From Pleionea sp052032335 (GTDB taxonomy: Bacteria; Pseudomonadota; Gammaproteobacteria; Enterobacterales; Kangiellaceae): a stretch of DNA of 47,549 nt. A model generated the notes under the pieces. It worked only from the letters and a program-made list of their open reading frames with translations, had not been told where the DNA came from and did no database searches. Where the stretch lies: positions 1-47,549 of the forward strand of contig JBPEWV010000007.1 in the NCBI GenBank assembly GCA_052032335.1, written 5' to 3'. Each line of letters opens with the position of its first letter. Position 1 is the first letter of the stretch. Shown in pieces: positions 9,297-18,289 of this stretch. A program made the position numbers and the translations under genes.

Positions 9297-12200
9297 TTAG
9301 ACTCGGTGCATTTTGGTGGGTGGATAATCGTATTGTTCCCGAAACGCTCGACTAAAAGTCGATAAACTTTGAAAGCCCACCGCGTAAGCCACTTCGCTGA
9401 TTGTGCCACTGTTTTGTTGCAGCATGCGAAAGGCCACTTCGAGACGACGTTTTTTCAATAGATTTTTCGGTGAGCAACCGTACATTTTTTTAGTGTAACG
9501 AAATAACGTACTTCGTGTCATATTCAAGGCCGTATACATTTGTTCAACATCAAACTCCCAGCGGCTCAAATTGCTGGAAATGACTTCTTCCAGCTGCTTA
9601 CAGCGTTGTGAATCGTGGCTGTTTAACTGATGTGTGGAAACCTGCTGACCCACCGAATTTTTGTATTTTTCGAATAAAACTTCGGACAAACGCTGCTTTT
9701 GCGCAAGATGGCTTTTCACACGAGCACACAGCTCGTCATTGTCGAATGGTTTAGTCAAATAATCGTCGGCACCAAACTCAAGTCCTTTCACCTTATGTGG
9801 CGTTTCGCCCAGTGCGGTTAATAACATAATCGAAATATGCGCCAGCTGTGGGTTATTGCGCAAATTTCGCGTTAATTGAAAACCGTCCATTTCTGGCATC
9901 ATTACGTCGGCAATGATCAAATCCGGTTGTATCGCAGAAGCCATTTCCAAACCTGTTTTTCCATTGTCAGCCTCGACCACATGATAGTTCACTAATAGCG
10001 CTTCTCGCACCAATCGACGTATATCATCGTTATCATCAACCACCAGAATGACCTTGCGCTGCTCAATATCTGCTGATGTTTTAATCGACTCTTCTGCTTT
10101 ATGGAGCTTCGGTTTTTCTAATGCTTCGCCTGTTGTCGACAGGGTGTATTCGTGCAATTTATTTTCAGCGCATTCCTTCGAACTCGGTGCTGAACGTTTG
10201 ATTACAGCATCGGAATAGTGCTCACAACCTTTGCGGAAATATAAGCGAACTTGAGTTCCTTGATTCGGCTCGCTCTCAATTTGCACGCTGCCTCCGTGCA
10301 GCTCCATTAATTCCTTAACCATAGATAGACCGATCCCGGTACCGGGCATGGATTTGTCCAGAGAGCGTCGCCCCTGATAGAATCGCTTAAAGACATGAGG
10401 CAATTCGGTCGCAGAAATACCCTGCCCTTGATCGCTAACGGAAATTTCCAACCCTGCGTCACCATGTTTCAATCTGAGCTTTATTTCCTGGTTGGACGCG
10501 CTGTACTTAATAGCATTAGAAAGTAAGTTGGAAATAATTTTTTCAAAGTGACTCGGATCAAAATACAAACTTAATTGATCGGTCATACCATGAATGGTTA
10601 ATGCGACGTCTTTCTCTATCAATTTGTGCTGAAAACGCTGGACACTGGCGTTTATGACTTTCGACACCTGAAACTGGCGCACGCGAATGGGTAAGGAATT
10701 TGAGTCCATTCGTTCGACATCAAATACCTCACTTAACAAACTCATAATGTGCAGATTGTTCTCCAGTGCCGAGTTGAGAGGTCCTTTTGCGGCTTGGAGT
10801 GACATATCACTCGAAGACAACACTTTTTTTAGAGGCGCAATTGATAACGTTAGCGCGGTTCGAAACTCATGCGATAAATTGGCAAAAAATCGCTGTTTTG
10901 CATCACCCATTTCTTTTATCTCCGAGGTAAGCTCCGCTTGTTGATCGAGTAATGTCTTCAGTTTTTTCCGTTTTATGTACAAAGTAATTGCTATCAATAG
11001 AGTAGCAGCGACAATCACAATCAGTAGCCAACGGCCCATGCGTTCGGCCTCCATGACTTTTGCATTCAGTTCCGCTTGTTGTTTTAGACGCTCTATTTCC
11101 TGAAGCTTTTCTTGCGCAGAAAATTGCTCTTGAAGCTCGAGCAATTTTTTATCACTGGATTTGTTGACCAATGCAATTGAGGCTTCATGAAACTTTTTGT
11201 AGTACTGCAATGCCTTCTCAGTATTCCCCTGTAACTCATAGGTTATTGCGTAGTCTTCCAAAGCCCACAAAAGTGACTGTCGATTGTCGGTTTTTCGATA
11301 GTAGGCTTCTGCTTTCTCTATGGCAGCCAGACTTTCTTCGAACTGACTCAAATAACGATAGGCAATAGCCTGGTTGTTATAGGAAACCGCTCTTTCGTAT
11401 TCGAGGCCGTACCGATTGGTTAACTCGATGGTTCTCTGGCTCACTTCCAAGGCTTTACGAAATTCATTCGAAGTCAAATACTGGTTTTGTTTTAAAATCA
11501 GTGCCCAGGCTTCAGGTCGAAACGCGCCTATGTCGCGTGCTAAAGCGATCACCTGCTGTTGAAGTTCAGCACTCAACTTGGCGTAATTTTGATACTGTTC
11601 GTTGCTTTTGACATCGACAAGTTCACTGTTACCAGCAGCCTGAATGGACAGCATGTAATACACATTCATTTTATTCGCTAACGCAGAAACTTGCGTAAAT
11701 TGGTCCTCCAAACGACGCGATTCAGCCAGCATTTCATCACTCATATCGAGAGCTCGCTGATACTTTTGAGTATGATAGTAAAGTTGAACCAATTGATTGC
11801 GAACCCCCAGTTCTATATGGTAAACCTCCATCTTTTGCGCCGCGGATAATGCTCGCGTCAGAATATCCATCGCTTCAGCAAATTGATTTTTTCGAACTAG
11901 GGCCGAACCTTTCATGTACAGATACCAGAGATTAAGCAGAGTTCGGTTATCGTCATTTAAAGTTGTATAATAAGGTTCAATGGTTGCGTCGAATTTTTCC
12001 AGCAGTTGATTATTCAGCATTAGCTGTGCTTTTAATAAGGCAATCCAGGGTAAATAAGCTTTTTTCCCCGATAGCCGCAACTCAATTCGGTAAATCACCT
12101 TTCTTGCGTCTTCGTATTGACCGACCTTGAAATACAGCTGAGATAATAAAAAGTTTGCGTCAAAGAAATGCGTATCCGAGGCCGCCGCGATATCGGACTC

Positions 12201-12359
12201 TTTTTCTTGAATCATGTTAATGGCTTTATAGGGTGCTCGATATCGCTCGAAGGTTGCTTCCGACAAAAGGTCATTTAATGATTTCGCTTCGGCCATTGGA
12301 ATTAAACAAAAAATAATGCTCGACACAAAAATATAAAACAACTTGGGTTGACTATACAT
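9297..12359 (-). CDS. Hybrid sensor histidine kinase / response regulator with AraC-type DNA-binding output
   Basis: This is a complete two-component pathway in one polypeptide of about 1020 residues. From MYSQ at 12359 (preferred over an ATG nine codons upstream because it opens directly into a signal peptide ending in MAEAKS) the order is: periplasmic TPR-rich sensor (about 30-430), transmembrane helix near 440-465, HisKA with phospho-acceptor His497 in NLSHEFRT, HATPase_c with GTGIGLSMVKEL near 675, receiver domain with Asp818 in ADVMMPEMDG, and a C-terminal AraC/XylS helix-turn-helix (about 920-1020). The architecture resembles the hybrid two-component sensors that control polysaccharide or secreted-enzyme genes in Bacteroidetes, here in a proteobacterial setting. 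The divergent secreted PKD/PPC hydrolase is the obvious target candidate. The signal is unknown. Confidence 0.95.
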   Translation of the reverse strand: MYSQPKLFYIFVSSIIFCLIPMAEAKSLNDLLSEATFERYRAPYKAINMIQEKESDIAAASDTHFFDANFLLSQLYFKVGQYEDARKVIYRIELRLSGKKAYLPWIALLKAQLMLNNQLLEKFDATIEPYYTTLNDDNRTLLNLWYLYMKGSALVRKNQFAEAMDILTRALSAAQKMEVYHIELGVRNQLVQLYYHTQKYQRALDMSDEMLAESRRLEDQFTQVSALANKMNVYYMLSIQAAGNSELVDVKSNEQYQNYAKLSAELQQQVIALARDIGAFRPEAWALILKQNQYLTSNEFRKALEVSQRTIELTNRYGLEYERAVSYNNQAIAYRYLSQFEESLAAIEKAEAYYRKTDNRQSLLWALEDYAITYELQGNTEKALQYYKKFHEASIALVNKSSDKKLLELQEQFSAQEKLQEIERLKQQAELNAKVMEAERMGRWLLIVIVAATLLIAITLYIKRKKLKTLLDQQAELTSEIKEMGDAKQRFFANLSHEFRTALTLSIAPLKKVLSSSDMSLQAAKGPLNSALENNLHIMSLLSEVFDVERMDSNSLPIRVRQFQVSKVINASVQRFQHKLIEKDVALTIHGMTDQLSLYFDPSHFEKIISNLLSNAIKYSASNQEIKLRLKHGDAGLEISVSDQGQGISATELPHVFKRFYQGRRSLDKSMPGTGIGLSMVKELMELHGGSVQIESEPNQGTQVRLYFRKGCEHYSDAVIKRSAPSSKECAENKLHEYTLSTTGEALEKPKLHKAEESIKTSADIEQRKVILVVDDNDDIRRLVREALLVNYHVVEADNGKTGLEMASAIQPDLIIADVMMPEMDGFQLTRNLRNNPQLAHISIMLLTALGETPHKVKGLEFGADDYLTKPFDNDELCARVKSHLAQKQRLSEVLFEKYKNSVGQQVSTHQLNSHDSQRCKQLEEVISSNLSRWEFDVEQMYTALNMTRSTLFRYTKKMYGCSPKNLLKKRRLEVAFRMLQQNSGTISEVAYAVGFQSLSTFSRAFREQYDYPPTKMHRV

Positions 12360-12787
12360 GTGGTTCTCTTTATTTCTTATTTTCATCTGAGATTCATTAA
12401 CGGTTCATGACGCTAATTAATCAGCTTTTGTTCCTTTGCTATCTCGATTATTAATCGTTGCTTGTCAACATTCAATGAATTATCCGCGATCCCACTTGTT
12501 TAGAAGTCTCATTCACTGCCTAAAAAGTATCATTTGATATTTATCACCGCATAAAACAACTGGTTGTTCTCAATAACGAAGTAAATATTGCATTTGTAAA
12601 TACAGATAACTTCAAATGATTTCTTTGTTAGTAAGACTTTCAGGGCACAAATTGCGATTTACCACCAAACCTTGCTTTCAACATTTGACTAGATTTTAAG
12701 CGCTTATTTTAAAAAGAAGAATGCGCAGTCGATATCTCTTTTTCAAAAAGACAACAAAAATTCACAAAAACTGTGGGGACACTAAAA
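12360..12787. other. Divergent intergenic region between sensor kinase and secreted hydrolase
   Basis: This 428-bp AT-rich gap contains no supportable gene. It must hold the promoters for both flanking divergent genes and, if the AraC output domain acts locally, its operator. AraC-family sites are often imperfect direct repeats; I do not see a clear repeated half-site by eye. A candidate sigma-70 promoter toward the hydrolase is listed separately. Confidence 0.4.
12685..12713 (+). promoter_or_regulatory. Candidate sigma-70 promoter for the secreted hydrolase
   Basis: TTGACT (12685-12690) is followed after 17 nt by TTTAAA (12708-12713), which matches four of six -10 positions. Transcription from here would give a leader of about 65-70 nt before the ATG at 12788. 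The match is moderate and AT-rich DNA produces such pairs by chance. Confidence 0.3.
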
Positions 12788-15046
12788 ATGAAAAAGCTCA
12801 TCCATTTAATATCCATATTTTTTATACAACTTGTATTGTTCACTTCGGCGTTTGCGGCCGAGAAAATCAACCAGACCATAGACCTTGCCGGTAATAAACA
12901 AGCGACCTGGTACATCCCAGATGGTCAGGCAGAAAGCTGGGTTTTTCTGCAACACGGTTTTCAACGCAACCGGGGAAACATGGACCACTTTGCAACAACA
13001 TTGATGAACAACGGATTTCTGGTGTTAACCATGAATGCCAATGTCACAGGAGGCAATCGTTCACTGGCCAGAAACGTCGCCGATGATTTGGTCGACAATA
13101 TGCCATTGCCGCCTAACAACTATCCTTTACCGAATAAATTAATTCTCTCGGGTCACTCTGCCGGAGGCTTGTTCATGACCTATCTGGGTGAACGACTTGT
13201 TGAACGCGGCTACTCTGCGCTTACGGGTGCCGTTTTACTCGACCCGGTGGATAAAGATAATGGCATGGGCGGTGCCATGCAGGCAATGGTGAATAACAAC
13301 CTCAACGTCTATTCGATTCTGGCCAATTCCAGTTCATGCAACTCCAGCAATAACGCGTTGCAACCACTGCGAAATCTTTCCAGCAACTTTGTTGGAATTA
13401 AGTTGACCAACAACTCTAAGCACACGGACGCCGAAGGTGATTCAACCGGAGGGATTATCACCTGGATCTGTGGCTCACCCAAAGATTACAACGTAAGCTA
13501 CTTGCAGGATTTCGCGCTAAACTGGACCATCGATATGACAGCCGGAACCATGAATTCAGACTATTATCCGGGGGGCAGCAAACTTCAGGCTCTAATCGAC
13601 TCCGGTGATGCTGAGTTGATTAAAGAAATTAATACACCGCCTCCACCCATCGCCGACTTTACGTTCAGCGTCAATGATTTAACGGTTCAGTTTTCGGATG
13701 CAAGTAATGACCCTGATGGTGATATTGTTGATTACCATTGGGACTTCGGCGATGGTAATGGCTCCAGCCAAGCCAATCCCAACCATACCTACCTTGCGGC
13801 TGGCACTTATATCGTTTCGCTCACGGTAACAGACAATGAGGGTCAAATAGCTTCCATCAATAAAGCAGTGACCGTGGTTGATGCTTCAAGCACGCCTACA
13901 GCCAATTTTACTTTCTCATCACACGATCACGTCATCTCGTTTACCGATACCAGCACTGACAGCGATGGCACGATAGTTGAGTGGCTTTGGGAGTTTGGTG
14001 ATGGTGAAACGTCCACTGAAAGCAATCCAGTTCACGAGTATGAATTATCCGGAACTTACGTTGTTAAACTCACGGTTACCGACAATGATGGTTATACAGA
14101 CAGCACGATGAAAGAAGTACGTATTTCTCCTATGGGCGATTGCACTCCTGTTCAAGGTTGTCTCTATAATGGAGTAGTCGAAGGCGAAATTTCAGCGAAC
14201 ACCGGAGAAAGCATTCACTACTACATGGATGTCCCAACTAATGCATCCGATCTAGAGTTTACAATTTCTGACGGCAGCGGAGATGCTGATATTTATGTGA
14301 GGTTTAATGCTGCTCCAACAACCAGCCAATACGACTATCGCCCGTACTTAAGTGGCAATGATGAGGTTGTGTCTATTGATTCACCCCAGTCAGGACGATG
14401 GTACGTAATGATTCGGGCATACAGCGCATTCTCAGGTGTAACTTTAACGGCCAACTATATTGATCCTGCTAAAAATCAAGCACCAGTCGCTGATTTCACA
14501 TCGTCAATTAATGGATTGTCGGTTTCATTTACCGACCAAAGCAGCGACATCGATGGAACGGTCAGCGCTCGTCTTTGGACGTTCGGTGATGGAGGAGAGT
14601 CTACCAGTGAAAATCCGACTTACGTTTATCAACAAGCGGGTAATTACACAGTCACCCTCGCAGTAACTGATGATGATGGCGCCACGGATTTAATCAGCAA
14701 AACGATAGCGGTATCCGACGGCGGAGCAATTCCATTGCAAAGTGGTCAACCCGTTGAGGGCTTATCCGGAACGCGTGGAAGCGAAAAGCACTACCGACTT
14801 TCAGTACCTCAAAATACGATAAATCTTGAGTTTAAAATTTCAGGTGGCACCGGTGATGCTGACATTTACGTGCGTTACGGGTCTAAGCCAACGCGGTCAC
14901 AATATGATTATCGCCCCTATTTAAGCGGCAACAATGAAACCGTTACCATTCCTGGGCCTCAAACAGGTGATTGGTATGTGATGATTCGTGCCTATCAAAG
15001 CTATTCCGACGTTGACCTTGTTGGAACATACGAAGACAACGAATAA
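12788..15046 (+). CDS. Secreted alpha/beta hydrolase with three PKD and two PPC domains
   Basis: The product has 752 residues. A signal peptide (ending in SAFAA, about residue 23) is followed by an alpha/beta-hydrolase domain (25-285) whose nucleophile elbow is GHSAGG with Ser124; Asp in LLDPVD and His in KHTDAEGD are candidate triad partners. Then come PKD1 (about 283-364, WDFGDG), PKD2 (371-447, WEFGDG), PPC1 (455-557), PKD3 (564-642, WTFGDG) and PPC2 (648-751). The two PPC copies share the nearly identical block SQYDYRPYLSGN preceded by DADIYVR, so they are a duplication. PKD and PPC domains usually help exoenzymes bind polymers or are processed after secretion. The substrate (lipid, polyester or ester-decorated glycan) is unknown. 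The ATG has GGGGA upstream. An upstream in-frame GTG at 12773 is rejected because it spoils the signal peptide start. Confidence 0.9.
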   Translation: MKKLIHLISIFFIQLVLFTSAFAAEKINQTIDLAGNKQATWYIPDGQAESWVFLQHGFQRNRGNMDHFATTLMNNGFLVLTMNANVTGGNRSLARNVADDLVDNMPLPPNNYPLPNKLILSGHSAGGLFMTYLGERLVERGYSALTGAVLLDPVDKDNGMGGAMQAMVNNNLNVYSILANSSSCNSSNNALQPLRNLSSNFVGIKLTNNSKHTDAEGDSTGGIITWICGSPKDYNVSYLQDFALNWTIDMTAGTMNSDYYPGGSKLQALIDSGDAELIKEINTPPPPIADFTFSVNDLTVQFSDASNDPDGDIVDYHWDFGDGNGSSQANPNHTYLAAGTYIVSLTVTDNEGQIASINKAVTVVDASSTPTANFTFSSHDHVISFTDTSTDSDGTIVEWLWEFGDGETSTESNPVHEYELSGTYVVKLTVTDNDGYTDSTMKEVRISPMGDCTPVQGCLYNGVVEGEISANTGESIHYYMDVPTNASDLEFTISDGSGDADIYVRFNAAPTTSQYDYRPYLSGNDEVVSIDSPQSGRWYVMIRAYSAFSGVTLTANYIDPAKNQAPVADFTSSINGLSVSFTDQSSDIDGTVSARLWTFGDGGESTSENPTYVYQQAGNYTVTLAVTDDDGATDLISKTIAVSDGGAIPLQSGQPVEGLSGTRGSEKHYRLSVPQNTINLEFKISGGTGDADIYVRYGSKPTRSQYDYRPYLSGNNETVTIPGPQTGDWYVMIRAYQSYSDVDLVGTYEDNE

Positions 15047-15058
15047 GTCAATTGGATT

Positions 15059-15091
15059 AAATCAGGCTAGGTCTACGACTTGGCCTGATTT
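15059..15091. terminator. Hairpin between convergent genes, probable terminator
   Basis: AAATCAGGC (15059-15067) pairs perfectly with GCCTGATTT (15083-15091) around a 15-nt loop. It lies 12 nt after the stop of the secreted hydrolase and between two convergent genes, so it can serve either strand. The trailing U-run is short on both sides, so efficiency is uncertain. Confidence 0.6.
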
Positions 15092-15138
15092 ATTCTGACA
15101 AGTCTTCCGAAAAAACGTCAGGAATAAGCTTTAAATCT

Positions 15139-16116
15139 TCAATCAACTTTCAGAACTTCCAATGGTTGTTTAAACGTCAAGGTGCGGTACGGAAATGGAA
15201 TTTCAATTCCCGCATTATCCAATGCGCGTTTAATCGCACTCACTACTTCACTTCGAGATCGACGCTGACCTAAAGGTGTGGCCTGAGTCCACCAGGTTAC
15301 TTCAATATCGATGCTGCTGGCCCCAAAACCGTGCAGGAATACTTGAACTGGCTGATCAGAAATGACTGTCTCACAATTCTGTACTGCCTTTTCGATAACC
15401 GAAACTGCATCATCGGCGTCTTCACTGTAGGCGACACCTGTCATAATAGTGATTCTGCGAATCTCTTTTTCAGTAAGAACGTACACCGGATTTTTAAACA
15501 GAAATGAATTTGGAACCAACACTAACTCGCCATTGGTTTTCCGTATTTGTGTCATTCTGACACTGATGTCTTCAACTTTTCCTACTATATCTTCACATTC
15601 AATAAAATCGCCAGTCTCAAAGGGGTACTTCCAAAGTAATAAAATTCCTGCAAAAAAGTTTTCAAATATTTCTTTAAACGCAAACCCTATGGCAATAGAA
15701 GCTAACCCCAACCCGCCCAAAGCTTTTGAAGGTGTAAGCCCTGGGAACACCACCATCGCGGCTAGCAAGAAGCCAAACATCCAAACTGAAATTCGCGTTA
15801 TTCTGGCTAATAAATCGCGTAATGAATTTCGCAGCTTGCTTTTGCTCGTTATATTCAAAACTATGCGACCGAAAACCGAGGCAAATAGGCCAGTAATTAT
15901 CAATACAAATAAACCAGCAATTAAGTAAGGCGTGTGCGCTATAAAATCTCTAAATATGGCCAAAACAGTAGACTGCAAAGTATCAACTGCGGCTTCCATG
16001 CTAACGGCTTCCAATCCTGAAGACTCAGAGTCATTTTTACTCGGCTCTACCGCCGCAACATTAAAAGTAGAAAAAACTACCAACCCCACTGCGATAAAAT
16101 TCAAATTCTTTTTCAT
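15139..16116 (-). CDS. MscS-family small-conductance mechanosensitive channel
   Basis: The product has 325 residues. A signal-like N-terminus (to about residue 22) precedes a short periplasmic segment. Hydrophobic helices follow near 57-85 and 110-130, then the Gly/Ala-rich pore helix (about 133-165, ALGGLGLASIAIGFAFKEIFENFFAGILL). The cytoplasmic MscS beta domain follows, with the conserved phrases FETGDFIECEDIVGKVEDI and LVLVPNSFLFKNPV. The channel opens under membrane tension to release solutes on osmotic downshift. AAAGGT lies about 8 nt before the ATG. It converges on the secreted hydrolase gene with a hairpin between them. The N-terminal leader peptide is a feature of some longer MscS paralogues. 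Confidence 0.92.
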   Translation of the reverse strand: MKKNLNFIAVGLVVFSTFNVAAVEPSKNDSESSGLEAVSMEAAVDTLQSTVLAIFRDFIAHTPYLIAGLFVLIITGLFASVFGRIVLNITSKSKLRNSLRDLLARITRISVWMFGFLLAAMVVFPGLTPSKALGGLGLASIAIGFAFKEIFENFFAGILLLWKYPFETGDFIECEDIVGKVEDISVRMTQIRKTNGELVLVPNSFLFKNPVYVLTEKEIRRITIMTGVAYSEDADDAVSVIEKAVQNCETVISDQPVQVFLHGFGASSIDIEVTWWTQATPLGQRRSRSEVVSAIKRALDNAGIEIPFPYRTLTFKQPLEVLKVD

Positions 16117-16210
16117 TTATTTACCTTTTTTCGATTCCAATTACATTCTCTGAAGGGAGTAAAATAGCGGAGCTTTCAAGTAACTATAATAAAGTCATTT
16201 CAATTCAGTT

Positions 16211-16684
16211 CTAACGAATAAGCAATTCACCTTCAATAGGATAAAATACATCGGCAGATGACTTAAGTGAGTCTGCGGTTAACTTTGCGACACCATAAAC
16301 TTCTACTTTTTTCTTCTTTTTTCGCAACGCCTCAACCAATATATCAAAGTCACCATCACCAGACGCCAGAACAATCGTATCAACCTGGTCGGCGAACTCA
16401 AGTGCGTCAACCGCAATACCAACATCCCAGTCACCTTTTGCTGAGCCGTCGGACCGCTGAATAAAAGGCTTGAGCTTTACCTCAAAACCTATGGCTCGAA
16501 GAATATTCTGAAATTCTCGTTGCTTTTTGTCACCTCGGTCAATGGCATAGGCGATGGCTTTGAACACTTCTCTTCCATTGCTTATCTGCGCCCAAAACTC
16601 ATTGTAGTCAAAGTGACGTCGAAATATTTGTTTGCTGGTATAATAGATATTTTGCACATCGACCAGCACGATAACTTTCTTCAA
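16211..16684 (-). CDS. NYN-domain protein (LabA/DUF88-like, predicted RNase fold)
   Basis: The 157-residue protein is almost entirely one NYN (PIN-like) domain. Conserved acidic positions are visible in VLVDVQNIYY near the N-terminus, in KGDWDVGIAVDAL mid-protein and in LASGDGDFDILVEAL, the pattern that in this family binds a metal and is predicted to cut RNA. The first codon is TTG, supported by AGGAG five bases upstream; no ATG alternative fits. It is followed by MscS on the same strand but 94 nt away. Biological target is unknown. Confidence 0.88.
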   Translation of the reverse strand: MKKVIVLVDVQNIYYTSKQIFRRHFDYNEFWAQISNGREVFKAIAYAIDRGDKKQREFQNILRAIGFEVKLKPFIQRSDGSAKGDWDVGIAVDALEFADQVDTIVLASGDGDFDILVEALRKKKKKVEVYGVAKLTADSLKSSADVFYPIEGELLIR

Positions 16685-16840
16685 AGCAGCTCCTCTCGAT
16701 CCTTACATAAAAACATAAAGACTGATAATGGGTAGTTTTTAATTGATGATAGTCGCTTTTAAAGCATCGATTTTCAGCTTTCAGGACTGGTTATGAGGGT
16801 AGCATGCGCTGGTAAAAGGTGAAACAAAAACCACTCCAGA

Positions 16841-17227
16841 TTAAGCAAGGACATCTTTATCAATTAGCTTGCCATCGGCGTCTTCCAGCACAAGTTCACC
16901 TAGCTCTTTGGTAAAAACATCTGCAAGCGCTTTAACCAATTGCTGCTTATCGAATCCGTCTGCAACCGTCACTTCAATAACGGTTTGATGCTTTTTACCC
17001 AGTTTTTTCTGATACAAAGAAGCGTTATCCTGTTCCGAAAAGTTTGCCAGGCTGTCGAAATCTTGTTCGTTATAAAACGTTAACTTTAGGCTGGCGCTCT
17101 CGCTCGAATCACTTAAAGTTAAAATGCCGCGTTTTATATCGGCATGCAAACCATGCTTGTGGGCTAGTTGAGCCAAGCAATCTTCAGTTAACTTATGAGA
17201 GGTAATAAACTTAAGACCGGCAACCAT
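16841..17227 (-). CDS. Conserved-looking hypothetical protein, 128 residues
   Basis: I do not recognise a family. The start is ATG at 17227, set by AGGAG seven nt upstream; an upstream in-frame start has no ribosome site. The product is a small soluble alpha/beta protein with no signal peptide or membrane helix and has a Lys/Asp-rich C-terminus ending in KLIDKDVLA. It is the last of three closely spaced same-strand genes (amidase, zinc ribbon, this one) with gaps of about 32 nt, which argues for a real gene in a small operon. Confidence 0.6.
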   Translation of the reverse strand: MVAGLKFITSHKLTEDCLAQLAHKHGLHADIKRGILTLSDSSESASLKLTFYNEQDFDSLANFSEQDNASLYQKKLGKKHQTVIEVTVADGFDKQQLVKALADVFTKELGELVLEDADGKLIDKDVLA

Positions 17228-17259
17228 CGTGTAACTCCTGCGAATTTGCAACAACGAAA

Positions 17260-17511
17260 TTACTTCATAAAGACTTTTCCACCTATTACTTTATAGGCTG
17301 GAGCGCCTCTTATCAGCGCTTCACGAGCGAACACACTATCACACTCAGGACACCTTGCCGGTTGCTTGGTAAAGTCTTTCGTTATGCGTTCCTTGAAGCA
17401 CTTAACCAATGCACCTTTCCCGCCTTTACGATAAGTGTAAAGCTTCGTTTTACACTGGCTGCAATAAATATCAACCGTTCGAACCGGGCCCTTCTTATTG
17501 GGTTTTGCCAT
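17260..17511 (-). CDS. Small zinc-ribbon protein
   Basis: The 83-residue product carries two CxxC knuckles, YCSQCK near residue 15 and RCPECD near residue 55, plus a further Cys between them (VKCFKE). This is a zinc-ribbon layout like that of small RNA-, DNA- or protein-binding adaptors. It is very basic at the start (MAKPNKKGP). The start at 17511 has GGCGG about 5 nt upstream; a further-upstream in-frame start is possible but adds an unusual hydrophobic leader. It lies between a peptidoglycan-amidase-like gene and an unknown gene on the same strand. Function is unknown. Confidence 0.65.
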   Translation of the reverse strand: MAKPNKKGPVRTVDIYCSQCKTKLYTYRKGGKGALVKCFKERITKDFTKQPARCPECDSVFAREALIRGAPAYKVIGGKVFMK

Positions 17512-17543
17512 TTTACCGCCATAAATTAAAACCTGCGGCAATA

Positions 17544-18164
17544 TTACGAATTCGATTGAATCAATTCAATAACCTCGGGATGATTAAGAAAATGGTCAAG
17601 TTCATCTCGGGCATTATGAAATTGCGTACGATGTTTTTTGAGTAATGCAATGGATTCTACCAAAACCTGCTCGTTAACCAGATCCGGATCATCGCGACAC
17701 GACCCCACCCTATCGCGCAGTTGATTCATATCGACTTTTGAACCAGGACAACTTTTTGAAGTTCGGTAATTTTCGGCCACAATACCTTGTTGAACTAAGT
17801 CGTTAATTTCGCGGTGTCCAATAACATTTTTAAGCGGGATCGAATGCTTCTGCATCAGTTCCTGAAGCAATTTTGTAAGTGAACGATATTGCGCATCAGT
17901 AAAATCCTGGTGATCACCGTGGCCAACACAACAAATACCCAGTGACTTACTGTTGATTCCCAGCGCATGTGCTCCAGACAAATTGTCACTTCGCCCTTTC
18001 TCGACTTTGCCATCGGGCTTTGAATCGTGCTGATCGTTCAAGATAACGTAATGATAACCAATACCACTCCAACCTCGCGCTTTGTGCCATTGGTCAATGC
18101 GATCGGCATCACAATTTCTTCCTTTAAACGCTGCCGTATGGATAACCAGATATTCCGGGGTCAT
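17544..18164 (-). CDS. N-acetylmuramoyl-L-alanine amidase family protein (T7-lysozyme-like)
   Basis: The 206-residue product aligns by eye with phage T7 lysozyme / PGRP amidase_2 folds: EYLVIHTAAF at the start (His9 as first zinc ligand), GIGYHYVI, GRSDNLSGAHALGINSKSLGICCVG, VIGHREIND (second His) and KSCPGSKVDM (Cys ligand). The His-His-Cys zinc set and the catalytic Tyr in GYHY are therefore all present. It should cleave the lactyl-amide bond between MurNAc and L-Ala in peptidoglycan. There is no signal peptide, so it is cytoplasmic unless exported by another route, as in phage or CIS-associated enzymes. AAGGAG lies 8 nt before the ATG at 18164. It sits just 1.3 kb beyond the end of the injection-system operon, on the same strand but separated by two genes. 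Confidence 0.88.
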   Translation of the reverse strand: MTPEYLVIHTAAFKGRNCDADRIDQWHKARGWSGIGYHYVILNDQHDSKPDGKVEKGRSDNLSGAHALGINSKSLGICCVGHGDHQDFTDAQYRSLTKLLQELMQKHSIPLKNVIGHREINDLVQQGIVAENYRTSKSCPGSKVDMNQLRDRVGSCRDDPDLVNEQVLVESIALLKKHRTQFHNARDELDHFLNHPEVIELIQSNS

Positions 18165-18289
18165 GGTAACTCTCCTTTTACTCGCCACAATATGTGCAAT
18201 ATTTAACCAGTTTAAGTTTAATACGCTGGGATTACCATTCTGAATTTGAGATAATAGAGCGAATTAATTTCAAAAGAATTTAAATTTTT

